DNA of 6,814 nt from JAGTVG01 sp964389805 (lineage in GTDB: Bacteria > Bacteroidota > Bacteroidia > Cytophagales > Cyclobacteriaceae): positions 1 through 6,814 of the forward strand of contig CAYMFU010000190.1 in NCBI GenBank assembly GCA_964389805.1, written 5' to 3'. Below are positions 1 through 6,100 of this stretch, piece by piece. Both the position numbers and the translations under genes were made by a program. Under the pieces are notes generated by a model. It was not told the DNA's origin. It made no database searches and was given only the letters and a program-made list of their open reading frames with translations. Numbering within the stretch: position 1 is the first letter of the stretch; each line of letters opens with the position of its first letter.

Positions 1-9
1 TATAACCTT

Positions 10-46
10 AAAAAAAAGTAGTACCAGGCGGATGCATGGTACCACT
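10..46 (-). terminator. Strong intrinsic terminator after the DUF1080 gene
   Basis: Read on the minus strand, a 10-bp stem (AGTGGTACCA paired with TGGTACTACT, one G-U pair) encloses a 10-nt loop and is followed directly by eight T residues. It begins 18 nt after the stop codon of the DUF1080 lipoprotein gene, the normal place for a Rho-independent terminator. The plus-strand reading has no T-run after the stem, so it works in one direction only. Confidence 0.85.
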
Positions 47-64
47 ATTAGAATATACTTAGTC

Positions 65-937
65 TTACTTTAAATACTTTTCTGGGATCTCTTCCACGGA
101 GCGCATCTCCATCTTCCTGAAAAAGACTTCTGATCCTTCGGACTGCAATTGAATGTTCCCTTTTGATAAAGGCTGCTTCTGCCCGTTCACCAGCAAGTGA
201 GAATCCTCATTGATCATATTAACCACACCATTAATGATATGAACACTCTTTGCTCCAACACAAATGATCTCTACGGTATTCCACTCACCACGTGGCTTTT
301 CATTGGTCGCATTTTTAGAACAGATCTTACCACCTTGCCTATCCTGACCGAATTCTACCAATTCAGCATTCGGATCATACACATATCTTTTTTCCCCTTC
401 AGGTACAGAAGCCTGTATGCTACAGTAGGTGTCACCCATTCTGTAACTGTCACCAAACATGGTTTCCATTACCTGGCATTCATGAGACTGTTTCCAGACC
501 CCCAATCCCAAGCCATAATCTCCTGTACCATGATACAACAGGCCCGAATTTCTTTTTTGGTTCTCAGGCACCCACTTTTTCTCCCCCCATTTGATCTGCA
601 TCCTGAAATGATAATTCTCAAATTCGGCTTGCGTGGCAAGCGATCCGTTAACCTGTCCTGATACTTTAACGGCTGCTTCTCCATCCTCTGTCACAACCTG
701 AAATATCTTTAAGGGGTCTTTGTTTAATCCAATAGCGTCAAGGTAATTTCCTGCCGTATCTTTTTCCAATCCCGGGACATCTACAGAATTACCTGGAACA
801 CCAACATATGTTTCCCAACCTGAAAGGTCCTGCCCGTTAAACAAAGCTTCAAATTCTGCTTCAGAATTCTGCATGCAGCATGAAGAGATTAAAACCATTG
901 AAGTGAAGAATAGAGATAAAATTTTTAATGTTTTCAT
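65..937 (-). CDS. DUF1080 / 3-keto-disaccharide hydrolase-like lipoprotein
   Basis: This 290-residue protein begins with a lipoprotein signal peptide: Lys2 and Lys5, a hydrophobic core at 6-17, and lipobox I17-S-S-C20, so it is probably anchored to a membrane and periplasmic or surface-facing. The rest fits PF06439 (DUF1080, a concanavalin-like beta-sandwich): the opening LFNGQDLSGW (32-41), the central RNSGLLYH (129-136), HECQVMET (152-159), WNTVEIICVG (219-228) followed by INGVV, and the closing IQLQSEGSEVFFRKMEMR (262-279). Family members act on 3-keto sugars made by Gfo/Idh/MocA-type dehydrogenases; some are described as hydrolases and some as lyases, so the exact reaction here is open. 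No such dehydrogenase lies in the window. The ATG is chosen because it gives a complete signal peptide; its leader is A-rich with no Shine-Dalgarno sequence. The LRR gene lies 197 bp upstream on the same strand, so an independent promoter is likely. Family assignment is firm, substrate unknown. Confidence 0.93.
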   Translation of the reverse strand: MKTLKILSLFFTSMVLISSCCMQNSEAEFEALFNGQDLSGWETYVGVPGNSVDVPGLEKDTAGNYLDAIGLNKDPLKIFQVVTEDGEAAVKVSGQVNGSLATQAEFENYHFRMQIKWGEKKWVPENQKRNSGLLYHGTGDYGLGLGVWKQSHECQVMETMFGDSYRMGDTYCSIQASVPEGEKRYVYDPNAELVEFGQDRQGGKICSKNATNEKPRGEWNTVEIICVGAKSVHIINGVVNMINEDSHLLVNGQKQPLSKGNIQLQSEGSEVFFRKMEMRSVEEIPEKYLK

Positions 938-973
938 TATTTTAATATTTGTTTTTTAAGGCTGAATGACTTG

Positions 974-989
974 TCCCGCTTTTGCGGGA
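974..989. other. Perfect short GC hairpin in the intergenic region
   Basis: TCCCGCTTTTGCGGGA forms a 6-bp perfect stem with a TTTT (or AAAA) loop, the only GC-rich element in the 197-bp gap between the LRR and DUF1080 genes. No T-run follows it on either strand, so it is not a standard intrinsic terminator. On the minus strand it lies 36 nt before the DUF1080 start codon and could be in that gene's 5' untranslated region or be a small dispersed extragenic element. The remainder of the gap (938-1134) shows no gene. Confidence 0.5.
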
Positions 990-1134
990 GAATCCACATG
1001 TTCCGGATATTGTATTTTAAAAAATGATCCCGGATTAATTTTCATCCGCCCTTGTGTTATACATTAATTTCATATGGATCTCAAAAAATCTCCGTGAGAA
1101 GTTTCCGGTTTAAAAATAACAAAATATTCTCAAT

Positions 1135-2670
1135 TCAATAATCAAACTTGATTATTACTCCCTTATCCTGCAGCTGTTTCAGTGCCCATTTAAAATATTC
1201 ATAGGATCGGGAATTTTTATCTGTACTGTTATTGTCAAGATAAATGTACTTTAAATGGGCGTATCCGGCTATTTCCATTGGAAAATATTCAATCAGGTTG
1301 CCGGAAAGGTTCAGTTCCTCAAGTTTTTTCAATTCCAATACCCCATTGGGGAAAATGGTAATATGGTTGTCGTACACATGCAGGTACTTTAAGTTGTTTA
1401 ATCTGGAAATTGATTCGGGTAATTCTCTCAACTGATTATGATGTAAATATAATTCTCTCAATTTGGTCATTTCACCCATGCTTTCCGGAAGTTCCCGAAG
1501 CTTATTGTAGGATAGATATAGGATCTCCAGATTTTGTAATTTGGCTATTTTGGCGGAGATGTATTTCAGATCATTATAATAAACGTCCAGCCAGGCCAGG
1601 TTTGATAAATTATAGATCTCATCAGGCAGGTCACTTAATTGATTTTTATACAACATCAGATTTTCAAGATATATAAAGTCACCAATTTCCCTGGGCACAT
1701 CTTTAAGTCTGTTTTCGGGAACAACCAACTTTTTCAATCCTGAAAACCGGTTGATCTCGGGCGGCAGATAGGTTATGCCACAACCTCGTATGATCAGGTT
1801 TTCAAGATTTGTTAAACTTACAAGGTATTTTGGATCTAAAAACAATGGATTAAAGCTAATTTCAATTTCCTTGATCTGATCCAGGTGATGCAAACCTTTC
1901 AGTGTTTTAATATCATTATAACTTAAGTTTATAACTTCAAGCTTTTTTAGTTTTCTAATGCCCCTTGGAATTCTCTTCAGATTATTATTACTGAGATCAA
2001 GTGTTTTAAGTGAATCCCATTTATAAATCCTGATTTTTAGACTTTTACCTTGTTTTGCATTTCCACTGATCTTCAATGTTTTCAAACCTTTTAACTTGCG
2101 AAGCGATCCGGGCATTTTTTTAAAGTCATTTTCGGAGAGATTTAGATAGGAAAGACTATCATTCCTGTCAAACCTGATGGTCCCCTCACTCAGCTTGTTA
2201 CCATATAAATTAAGGAATCTCAAATGGTTAAAATCACTGAACTTTACTTCAAAATTCGATATTTCATTCAATCCCAGGTTTAATGAATCAAGATATTTCA
2301 GATTAAAAATTTCAGGTGGAACAGATTTATAGGAACTATTAACAAGTTTTAGAACCTTTGTCTCTTGCCTAATTGTATCCAGTAATGCCTGATAACCTTC
2401 GTAACGTGCAGAATCCTTCTTTCTGACACTTTCCTGGTATTCTTTGGATAATGGTGATTTTAAAAATGCTTCCCGTTCTATTTGTCCAGCAGCCCTGGTC
2501 GAGTCCAATTTTCTTTTAGTCTTATACCAGTGTTCCCAGTGTTCCGTTCGGATTGATTTAAGTTCCTCCCTCCTTGCCTTGTCGATCTGTGTTTGCTGTG
2601 CTTCTAATTCTAAATTGAAGAACAGGTTTATCAAAAAGAAAAATACAAAAATCTTAACTGCGTATCTCAT
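1135..2670 (-). CDS. Exported leucine-rich-repeat protein
   Basis: This is a 511-residue protein with a Sec signal peptide (Lys6, hydrophobic core 7-18, predicted cleavage after A24 in LEA-QQ), so it should leave the cytoplasm. Residues 25-103 are charged, rich in Lys, Arg, Glu and aromatics, probably helical, and match no domain I recognise. From about 104 to 481 come some 16 to 17 leucine-rich repeats, mostly 23 residues long, of the pattern LxxLxLxxNxLxxLPxxIxxL; clear examples are LRELPES at repeats 13 and 14 and LKRIP at repeat 6. Repeat 5 is 25 and repeat 7 is 22 residues long. A Lys- and aromatic-rich C-terminal cap (482-511) closes the array. There is no catalytic domain, transmembrane helix or sorting domain, so a binding or scaffold role at the envelope is the most that can be inferred; ligand unknown. 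The leader holds only a distant AGGA, 11 nt from the ATG, and a 20-bp palindrome lies 21 bp upstream. LRR architecture is certain. Confidence 0.93.
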   Translation of the reverse strand: MRYAVKIFVFFFLINLFFNLELEAQQTQIDKARREELKSIRTEHWEHWYKTKRKLDSTRAAGQIEREAFLKSPLSKEYQESVRKKDSARYEGYQALLDTIRQETKVLKLVNSSYKSVPPEIFNLKYLDSLNLGLNEISNFEVKFSDFNHLRFLNLYGNKLSEGTIRFDRNDSLSYLNLSENDFKKMPGSLRKLKGLKTLKISGNAKQGKSLKIRIYKWDSLKTLDLSNNNLKRIPRGIRKLKKLEVINLSYNDIKTLKGLHHLDQIKEIEISFNPLFLDPKYLVSLTNLENLIIRGCGITYLPPEINRFSGLKKLVVPENRLKDVPREIGDFIYLENLMLYKNQLSDLPDEIYNLSNLAWLDVYYNDLKYISAKIAKLQNLEILYLSYNKLRELPESMGEMTKLRELYLHHNQLRELPESISRLNNLKYLHVYDNHITIFPNGVLELKKLEELNLSGNLIEYFPMEIAGYAHLKYIYLDNNSTDKNSRSYEYFKWALKQLQDKGVIIKFDY

Positions 2671-2909
2671 TAAAAAATCGTTCCTGCTAATATAACTAAA
2701 ATTTTAGTTATGGCTTTTAATACGAGGAAGTACTTAGAGTTTAAATAAATCTTTCATCAACACCCTGTGAACTTTCTTATTTTTTAATAATGTCAAATAA
2801 TTCAATTTATATAATCCTATATTGTATTTGAATTAAATCAACTACTGAAAAATAGTAAATAAAAAAATAAGTTTATAACCGTTCACATTTTCTGCTAATA
2901 CTAATTATT
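2671..2909. other. Divergent AT-rich intergenic region
   Basis: This 239-bp gap separates the LRR gene (minus) from the alpha/beta-hydrolase gene (plus) and must hold both start regions. It is very AT-rich. I see no Shine-Dalgarno sequence before the hydrolase. A TATAAT (2810-2815) and a near match to the Bacteroidota -7 element TAnnTTTG (TGTATTTG at 2823-2830) face the hydrolase, but neither has a convincing upstream element at the right spacing. The 20-bp palindrome is annotated separately. No ORF longer than a dozen codons is believable here. Confidence 0.6.
2692..2711. promoter_or_regulatory. Perfect 20-bp palindrome, possible operator
   Basis: ATAACTAAAATTTTAGTTAT is exactly its own reverse complement over 20 bp. 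It lies 21 bp upstream of the LRR start codon and about 200 bp upstream of the hydrolase, so it would overlap the LRR promoter or its 5' untranslated region. A dimeric regulator bound here could control the LRR gene and perhaps the divergent hydrolase. There is no spacer between the arms, so as RNA it would need to open a loop, which favours a DNA site over a terminator. The structure is certain; the regulatory role is inference. Confidence 0.4.
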
Positions 2910-3782
2910 ATGAAACAAATCAATCCATTTTTTACCTATTTATTTATTGCAATTGTATTCATAATTTCTAGTTGTAAAAGTGAGCCCATAACATCTATCA
3001 ATTCATTTGATGGCGTCAGATTAAGCTTTGATAATAAAGGTAATGGTGATACAACAATTATCCTGGTTCATGGATGGTCAAACACCAGAAGTATCTGGGA
3101 TGACCAGGTATCACACTTTTCTGATAAGTACCAGGTAATTGCTGTCGACCTTCCAGGTTTTGGCGAATCTGGAAATAATCGCAGCGATTGGACAATACCA
3201 GCTTATGGAGAAGACATATCCACGATAATCCAACAGCTTGATCTTAAAAAAGTAGTGCTCGTGGGTTTTTCGCTGGGGGCCCCTGTTATAATAGAAACTT
3301 CAAATAAAGTACCAGGCCATGTTATCGGCCTGGTATTGGTCGATGCTTTGCATGAGGTAGAAGAGAAGATTCCTCCTCCGATGGCGCAGTATATTGACAG
3401 CGTCATGATGGACCTAATTACTAATCCTACCAAGGAGAAATTAGTTGGTGGTGGTTATTTTGTAAAGAATGTCGATTCAGCTTTTCACAGAGTTTTATCG
3501 TTCCTGGAGGGTGCCTCACATATTGGCTGGAGAGAATCTTTAGCGGGCACTATAAAATGGCAAAATGAAAATTGCACGAAGTCAATTAAAGCTGTTGAGG
3601 CTCCAATTATAGCAATAAACTCTGATTTGCGATTCACTAACGTAGATGCACTTAGACGCTATGCACCTGGTTTCAATGCAAAAATTGTCAAAGATGTAGG
3701 CCATTTAATAATGTGGGATAACACAGAGGAGTTCAATCGTTTGTTGGAAGAGAGTATACAGGATTTTAACGCAAAATACTGA
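2910..3782 (+). CDS. Alpha/beta-hydrolase fold lipoprotein
   Basis: This 290-residue protein has a lipoprotein signal peptide (hydrophobic 7-19, lipobox I19-S-S-C22), so a serine hydrolase tethered at the cell envelope. The mature part is a single alpha/beta-hydrolase domain of standard length: LVHGW (52-56) forms the oxyanion-hole loop, VDLPGFGESG (79-88) is the usual strand-4 turn, and GFSLG (119-123) is the nucleophile elbow with Ser121. Asp239 in INSD and His265 in VGH probably complete the triad. Residues about 150-225 form the variable cap that sets substrate choice, and it contains GGGYF. The sequence resembles the broad esterase/haloperoxidase-like group, but substrate cannot be read from it. 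It is transcribed away from the LRR gene; a 246-bp gap follows before the preferred dacB start, so it is probably its own unit. The leader to the ATG is AT-rich without a Shine-Dalgarno sequence, as for its neighbours. Fold and catalytic Ser are firm. Confidence 0.93.
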   Translation: MKQINPFFTYLFIAIVFIISSCKSEPITSINSFDGVRLSFDNKGNGDTTIILVHGWSNTRSIWDDQVSHFSDKYQVIAVDLPGFGESGNNRSDWTIPAYGEDISTIIQQLDLKKVVLVGFSLGAPVIIETSNKVPGHVIGLVLVDALHEVEEKIPPPMAQYIDSVMMDLITNPTKEKLVGGGYFVKNVDSAFHRVLSFLEGASHIGWRESLAGTIKWQNENCTKSIKAVEAPIIAINSDLRFTNVDALRRYAPGFNAKIVKDVGHLIMWDNTEEFNRLLEESIQDFNAKY

Positions 3783-3801
3783 TCCTGTAATTGGCTGGTG
3801 A

Positions 3802-3981
3802 AGCCCCATATTTAGATTTATAGGATCTGCTGTAGTGGGAAGCATTTTCTACTGTACCGAGGTTGAAAATGCACAAACTGCAATGAATAAACTTATTAAT
3901 AATGCTTTCATTTTTATATAATTAAAGGTTTTTAAATGTTTACATGAACAAATGAAAGACATTTTTGAGCAGGGGAGGTGA
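3802..3981 (+). pseudogene. Possible decayed coding remnant
   Basis: One plus-strand frame reads protein-like for 39 codons (3802-3918), including IGSAVVGSIFYC and TEVENAQTAMNKL, then hits TAA (3919-3921). It continues in the same frame as LKVFKCLHEQMKDIFEQGR to TGA at 3979-3981, and another TGA at 3799-3801 interrupts it upstream. No start codon with a leader is evident and I cannot name a family. The region could be the worn end of a lost gene or chance openness in AT-rich DNA. A TATAAT (3917-3922) that might serve dacB lies within it. Confidence 0.2.
3972..3981 (+). promoter_or_regulatory. Orphan Shine-Dalgarno sequence upstream of dacB
   Basis: GGGGAGGTGA at 3972-3981 is almost the full complement of the 16S rRNA tail, yet no ATG, GTG or TTG follows at the usual 5 to 10 nt. 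The only nearby start is the GTG at 3978-3980 inside the motif itself, in the dacB frame. The preferred dacB ATG at 4029 is 47 nt downstream. Such a strong motif is unusual here, because no other gene in the window has one. Confidence 0.4.
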
Positions 3982-4028
3982 CTCAGAAGATCAATTCCTT
4001 ATATTTACAACAAAAGCGATTATTATCT

Positions 4029-5345
4029 ATGGCTGGTAAATCATTTTTTAAGTATCTCCTGGTTTTTTTTATTTCTGCCCTATTTAACGGTTGTATAAGT
4101 TCTAAATTAAAAGTCGAAAATCAATCTTTAAATCACTTTCTGGAGAATTCAGCGGCATTTAATAATAGCTTTACCGGTTTAAGCTTATATGATCCGGATA
4201 AGGGTGAATACATCTATGAATACAATGCCGATAAATTTTTTACCCCGGCCTCAAATACGAAAATCTTTACTTTCTATACAGGGAAAAAGATATTTAAAGA
4301 TTCTATTCCAGGCATTTTATACGAGGAACGAAATGATACCATTTTTTTTACCGGCACGGGAGATCCAACCTTTTTTGATGAAGATTTCTCTGTACAACCA
4401 GTTGGTGACTTTATGAAAAATTCCAGGTCAACCTTGGTCTATACAGAAAGAGACTTTTATAATGATCGTTTTGGCCCAGGATGGGCCTGGGACGACTATA
4501 TGTACTACTTTTCTCCTGAAAAATCCTCTATGCCCATATATTCAAACGTAGTTCATTTTAGCCGATACCCGGGAGAAGGGAATCTAAGAATACTTCCAGG
4601 CAGATTCAATCGTTCGGTTACACACCTGAAAGATACTGTATTCAGCATTTCCCGAACAGAAAATGAAAACATGTTCACCGTCAGGCATGAACAAATGCCA
4701 GATACAATTGACCAAAGGATCCCATTTATATATTCCACTCCTCTGTTTTTAAGATTGCTTCGTGATACCCTGGAAAAACGTATATACCAACCTTCGAATA
4801 ACATACCGGAGATGAGAAATATACTCTATAGTCAGCCTGTTGATAGCGTCATGAAAAAAATGATGATCATATCGGATAATTTCATTGCTGAACAGATGCT
4901 TATAATGGGTTCTGGTCATTTGTTCGACACGCTGAATGCTGATCTTTGTATCAAATATGCTATCGATCAGCTGTTCCCCGAACTGAAAAAGCAGATCGAC
5001 TGGGTTGATGGTTCAGGCTTATCCCGGTATAATAAATTTACCCCCAGGGCGATCAGTATGCTGTTACAGAAAATCTATAATGAATATCCCCAGGAACTGA
5101 TTATTGATCTATTCCCAAACGGGGGCGTTTCAGGAACTCTTAAAAATAATTTCAAAGAGGAAACTGCCTATGTCATTGCGAAAACAGGCTCAATGTCTAA
5201 TGTGTATAATTTGAGTGGTTATTTGATCACTAAAAAAGGGGAATGGCTTATTTTCAGTTTCATGAATAATAATTTTGAAGTGCCAACATCTCTTGTAAAA
5301 ATGGAAATGGAAAAGATCCTGAGGAATATCCATTTAAAATACTGA
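4029..5345 (+). CDS. dacB: D-Ala-D-Ala carboxypeptidase/endopeptidase (PBP4, peptidase S13)
   Basis: This penicillin-binding protein trims pentapeptide stems and cuts peptide cross-links in periplasmic peptidoglycan. From the ATG at 4029 it has 438 residues. Residues 1-22 form a signal peptide ending LFNGC22; Cys22 suggests a lipoprotein, although Phe at -3 is not the consensus. The three active-site motifs are present: S75-N-T-K78 in TPASNTK, S282-D-N284, and K385-T-G387 in AKTGSMSNVYNLSGY. WVDGSGLSRYN (325-335) and GGVSGTLKN, both typical of S13 enzymes, lie between the last two. About 207 residues separate the first two motifs, fewer than the roughly 244 of E. coli PBP4, so the inserted domains are trimmed. 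A GTG at 3978 would add 17 polar residues before the signal peptide; I prefer the ATG because it places the signal peptide at the terminus. Family is certain, start less so. CutC follows after 60 bp with a weak terminator between. Confidence 0.94.
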   Translation: MAGKSFFKYLLVFFISALFNGCISSKLKVENQSLNHFLENSAAFNNSFTGLSLYDPDKGEYIYEYNADKFFTPASNTKIFTFYTGKKIFKDSIPGILYEERNDTIFFTGTGDPTFFDEDFSVQPVGDFMKNSRSTLVYTERDFYNDRFGPGWAWDDYMYYFSPEKSSMPIYSNVVHFSRYPGEGNLRILPGRFNRSVTHLKDTVFSISRTENENMFTVRHEQMPDTIDQRIPFIYSTPLFLRLLRDTLEKRIYQPSNNIPEMRNILYSQPVDSVMKKMMIISDNFIAEQMLIMGSGHLFDTLNADLCIKYAIDQLFPELKKQIDWVDGSGLSRYNKFTPRAISMLLQKIYNEYPQELIIDLFPNGGVSGTLKNNFKEETAYVIAKTGSMSNVYNLSGYLITKKGEWLIFSFMNNNFEVPTSLVKMEMEKILRNIHLKY

Positions 5346-5364
5346 ACATTTTGAATAGATGATC

Positions 5365-5384
5365 AATCCCGAGGATTTTTATTT
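5365..5384 (+). terminator. Weak terminator-like hairpin between dacB and cutC
   Basis: AATCC and GGATT form a 5-bp stem around the loop CGA and lead into TTTATTT. It begins 19 nt after the dacB stop. The stem is short and AT-rich at its base, so termination would be partial at best, and dacB and cutC could still be co-transcribed. Confidence 0.3.
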
Positions 5385-5405
5385 ATTGTGTAAAAGAATA
5401 TATCT

Positions 5406-6026
5406 ATGATCCTGGAAGCTTGTGTTGAAACATTTGAAGAAGCCCTGAAAGCGGAGTCAATGGGAGCCAGCCGTATTGAACTTTGTGATGATCTGAGTGT
5501 TGGAGGGATCACACCTTCCTATGCCCTGCTGGATTCTGTAAAGAAACAGTTGAAGATCCCCATTATGGTCATGATAAGGCCAAGAGACGGGAATTTTGTA
5601 TATGATTCCTCCGAGTTAAAACTGATGAAACAAAGCATTGATGTATGTAAGTCGCTGGGTGTTATGGGCGTGGTATTTGGGATACTTGATAAACGGGATC
5701 TCATAGATGAAGAAAAAACAAAGATGCTCGCCGAATATGCGGATCCCCTTGAAATTACATTCCACAAAGCCATCGACGATACACCGGATCCGGTACATTC
5801 AGCTGAAATCCTGGCAAAGATCAAAGGAATCACCCGAATCCTTACTTCAGGTGGTAAACCTACGGCTCTTGAAGGGGCCGAAAATATTAAAAAGATGAGT
5901 AAGATTACAGCTGGTCACCTGAAGATCCTTGCTGCTGGTCGGATCACTTATAAAAATCTTGAGGAAATTTCCGGGATACTGAAGGTAGATGAGTTCCACG
6001 GACGAAAAATTGTTGGAAAACTATGA
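5406..6026 (+). CDS. cutC: CutC family protein (PF03932)
   Basis: This 206-residue cytoplasmic protein is a (beta/alpha)8 TIM barrel of the CutC family. Its signature stretches are all present: ILEACVET (2-9), SRIELCDDLSVGGITPS (22-38), MIRPRDGNFVY (56-66), GVVFGIL (88-94), ITFHKAIDD (117-125), RILTSGGKPTALEGA (144-158), LAAGRIT (175-181) and EFHG (196-199). CutC is annotated as a copper homeostasis protein, but the copper phenotype of E. coli cutC mutants has been traced to the small RNA MicL encoded in the gene's 3' end, so the protein's true activity is unsettled. No other copper gene lies nearby. E. coli CutC has 248 residues; this one stops shortly after EFHG, lacking the C-terminal extension, as in other short CutC proteins, so I do not read it as truncated. 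The ATG follows an AT-rich leader and precedes the first barrel strand by one residue. The TetR gene starts 74 bp downstream. Confidence 0.95.
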   Translation: MILEACVETFEEALKAESMGASRIELCDDLSVGGITPSYALLDSVKKQLKIPIMVMIRPRDGNFVYDSSELKLMKQSIDVCKSLGVMGVVFGILDKRDLIDEEKTKMLAEYADPLEITFHKAIDDTPDPVHSAEILAKIKGITRILTSGGKPTALEGAENIKKMSKITAGHLKILAAGRITYKNLEEISGILKVDEFHGRKIVGKL

Positions 6027-6064
6027 TTTTCAGATGAAATGTATATGATCTTCAAACAATTCTT

Positions 6065-6088
6065 CATAATTTGTACCGACTGGTCTGT
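6065..6088 (+). promoter_or_regulatory. Candidate promoter and TetR self-operator
   Basis: CATAAT (6065-6070), one mismatch from TATAAT, is followed at once by ACCGACTGGTCTGT (6075-6088), which contains the inverted arms ACC-GACT-GGT and, in an overlapping register, a 14-bp imperfect palindrome with 5 of 7 pairs matched. The GGTCTGT half is the better one. It stands out in an AT-rich gap and sits 12 nt before the TetR start codon, where a self-repressing TetR protein would block transcription. No good -35 or -33 element is visible. Confidence 0.4.
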
Positions 6089-6100
6089 TTAATATAAATT

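Noticed and set aside
197..661. Plus-strand open frame of 154 codons opposite the DUF1080 gene
   Set aside because: It lies wholly inside a clearly recognised gene on the other strand, has no leader and resembles no protein family.
1081..1100. Hairpin TCTC-ACG-GAGA followed by six T on the minus strand after the LRR gene
   Set aside because: A 4-bp stem is too weak to call a terminator, although its position about 35 nt after the LRR stop is suitable.
2710..2748. Twelve-codon ORF (MAFNTRKYLEFK) beginning in the palindrome
   Set aside because: It is too short, has no ribosome-binding site and is expected by chance.
3781..3827. Inverted repeat GATCCT / AGGATC after the hydrolase stop, as a terminator
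   Set aside because: The 35-nt spacer is too long and no T-run follows.
3883..3921. Twelve-codon ORF starting MNKLINNAF upstream of dacB, a possible leader peptide
   Set aside because: It has no attenuator or regulatory codon run and is better seen as part of the possible remnant frame.
3917..3922. TATAAT as a dacB promoter
   Set aside because: No matching upstream element at the expected spacing, and this hexamer is common in such AT-rich DNA.
5519..5833. Minus-strand open frame of 104 codons opposite cutC
   Set aside because: It is contained in cutC, whose family motifs span the whole region.
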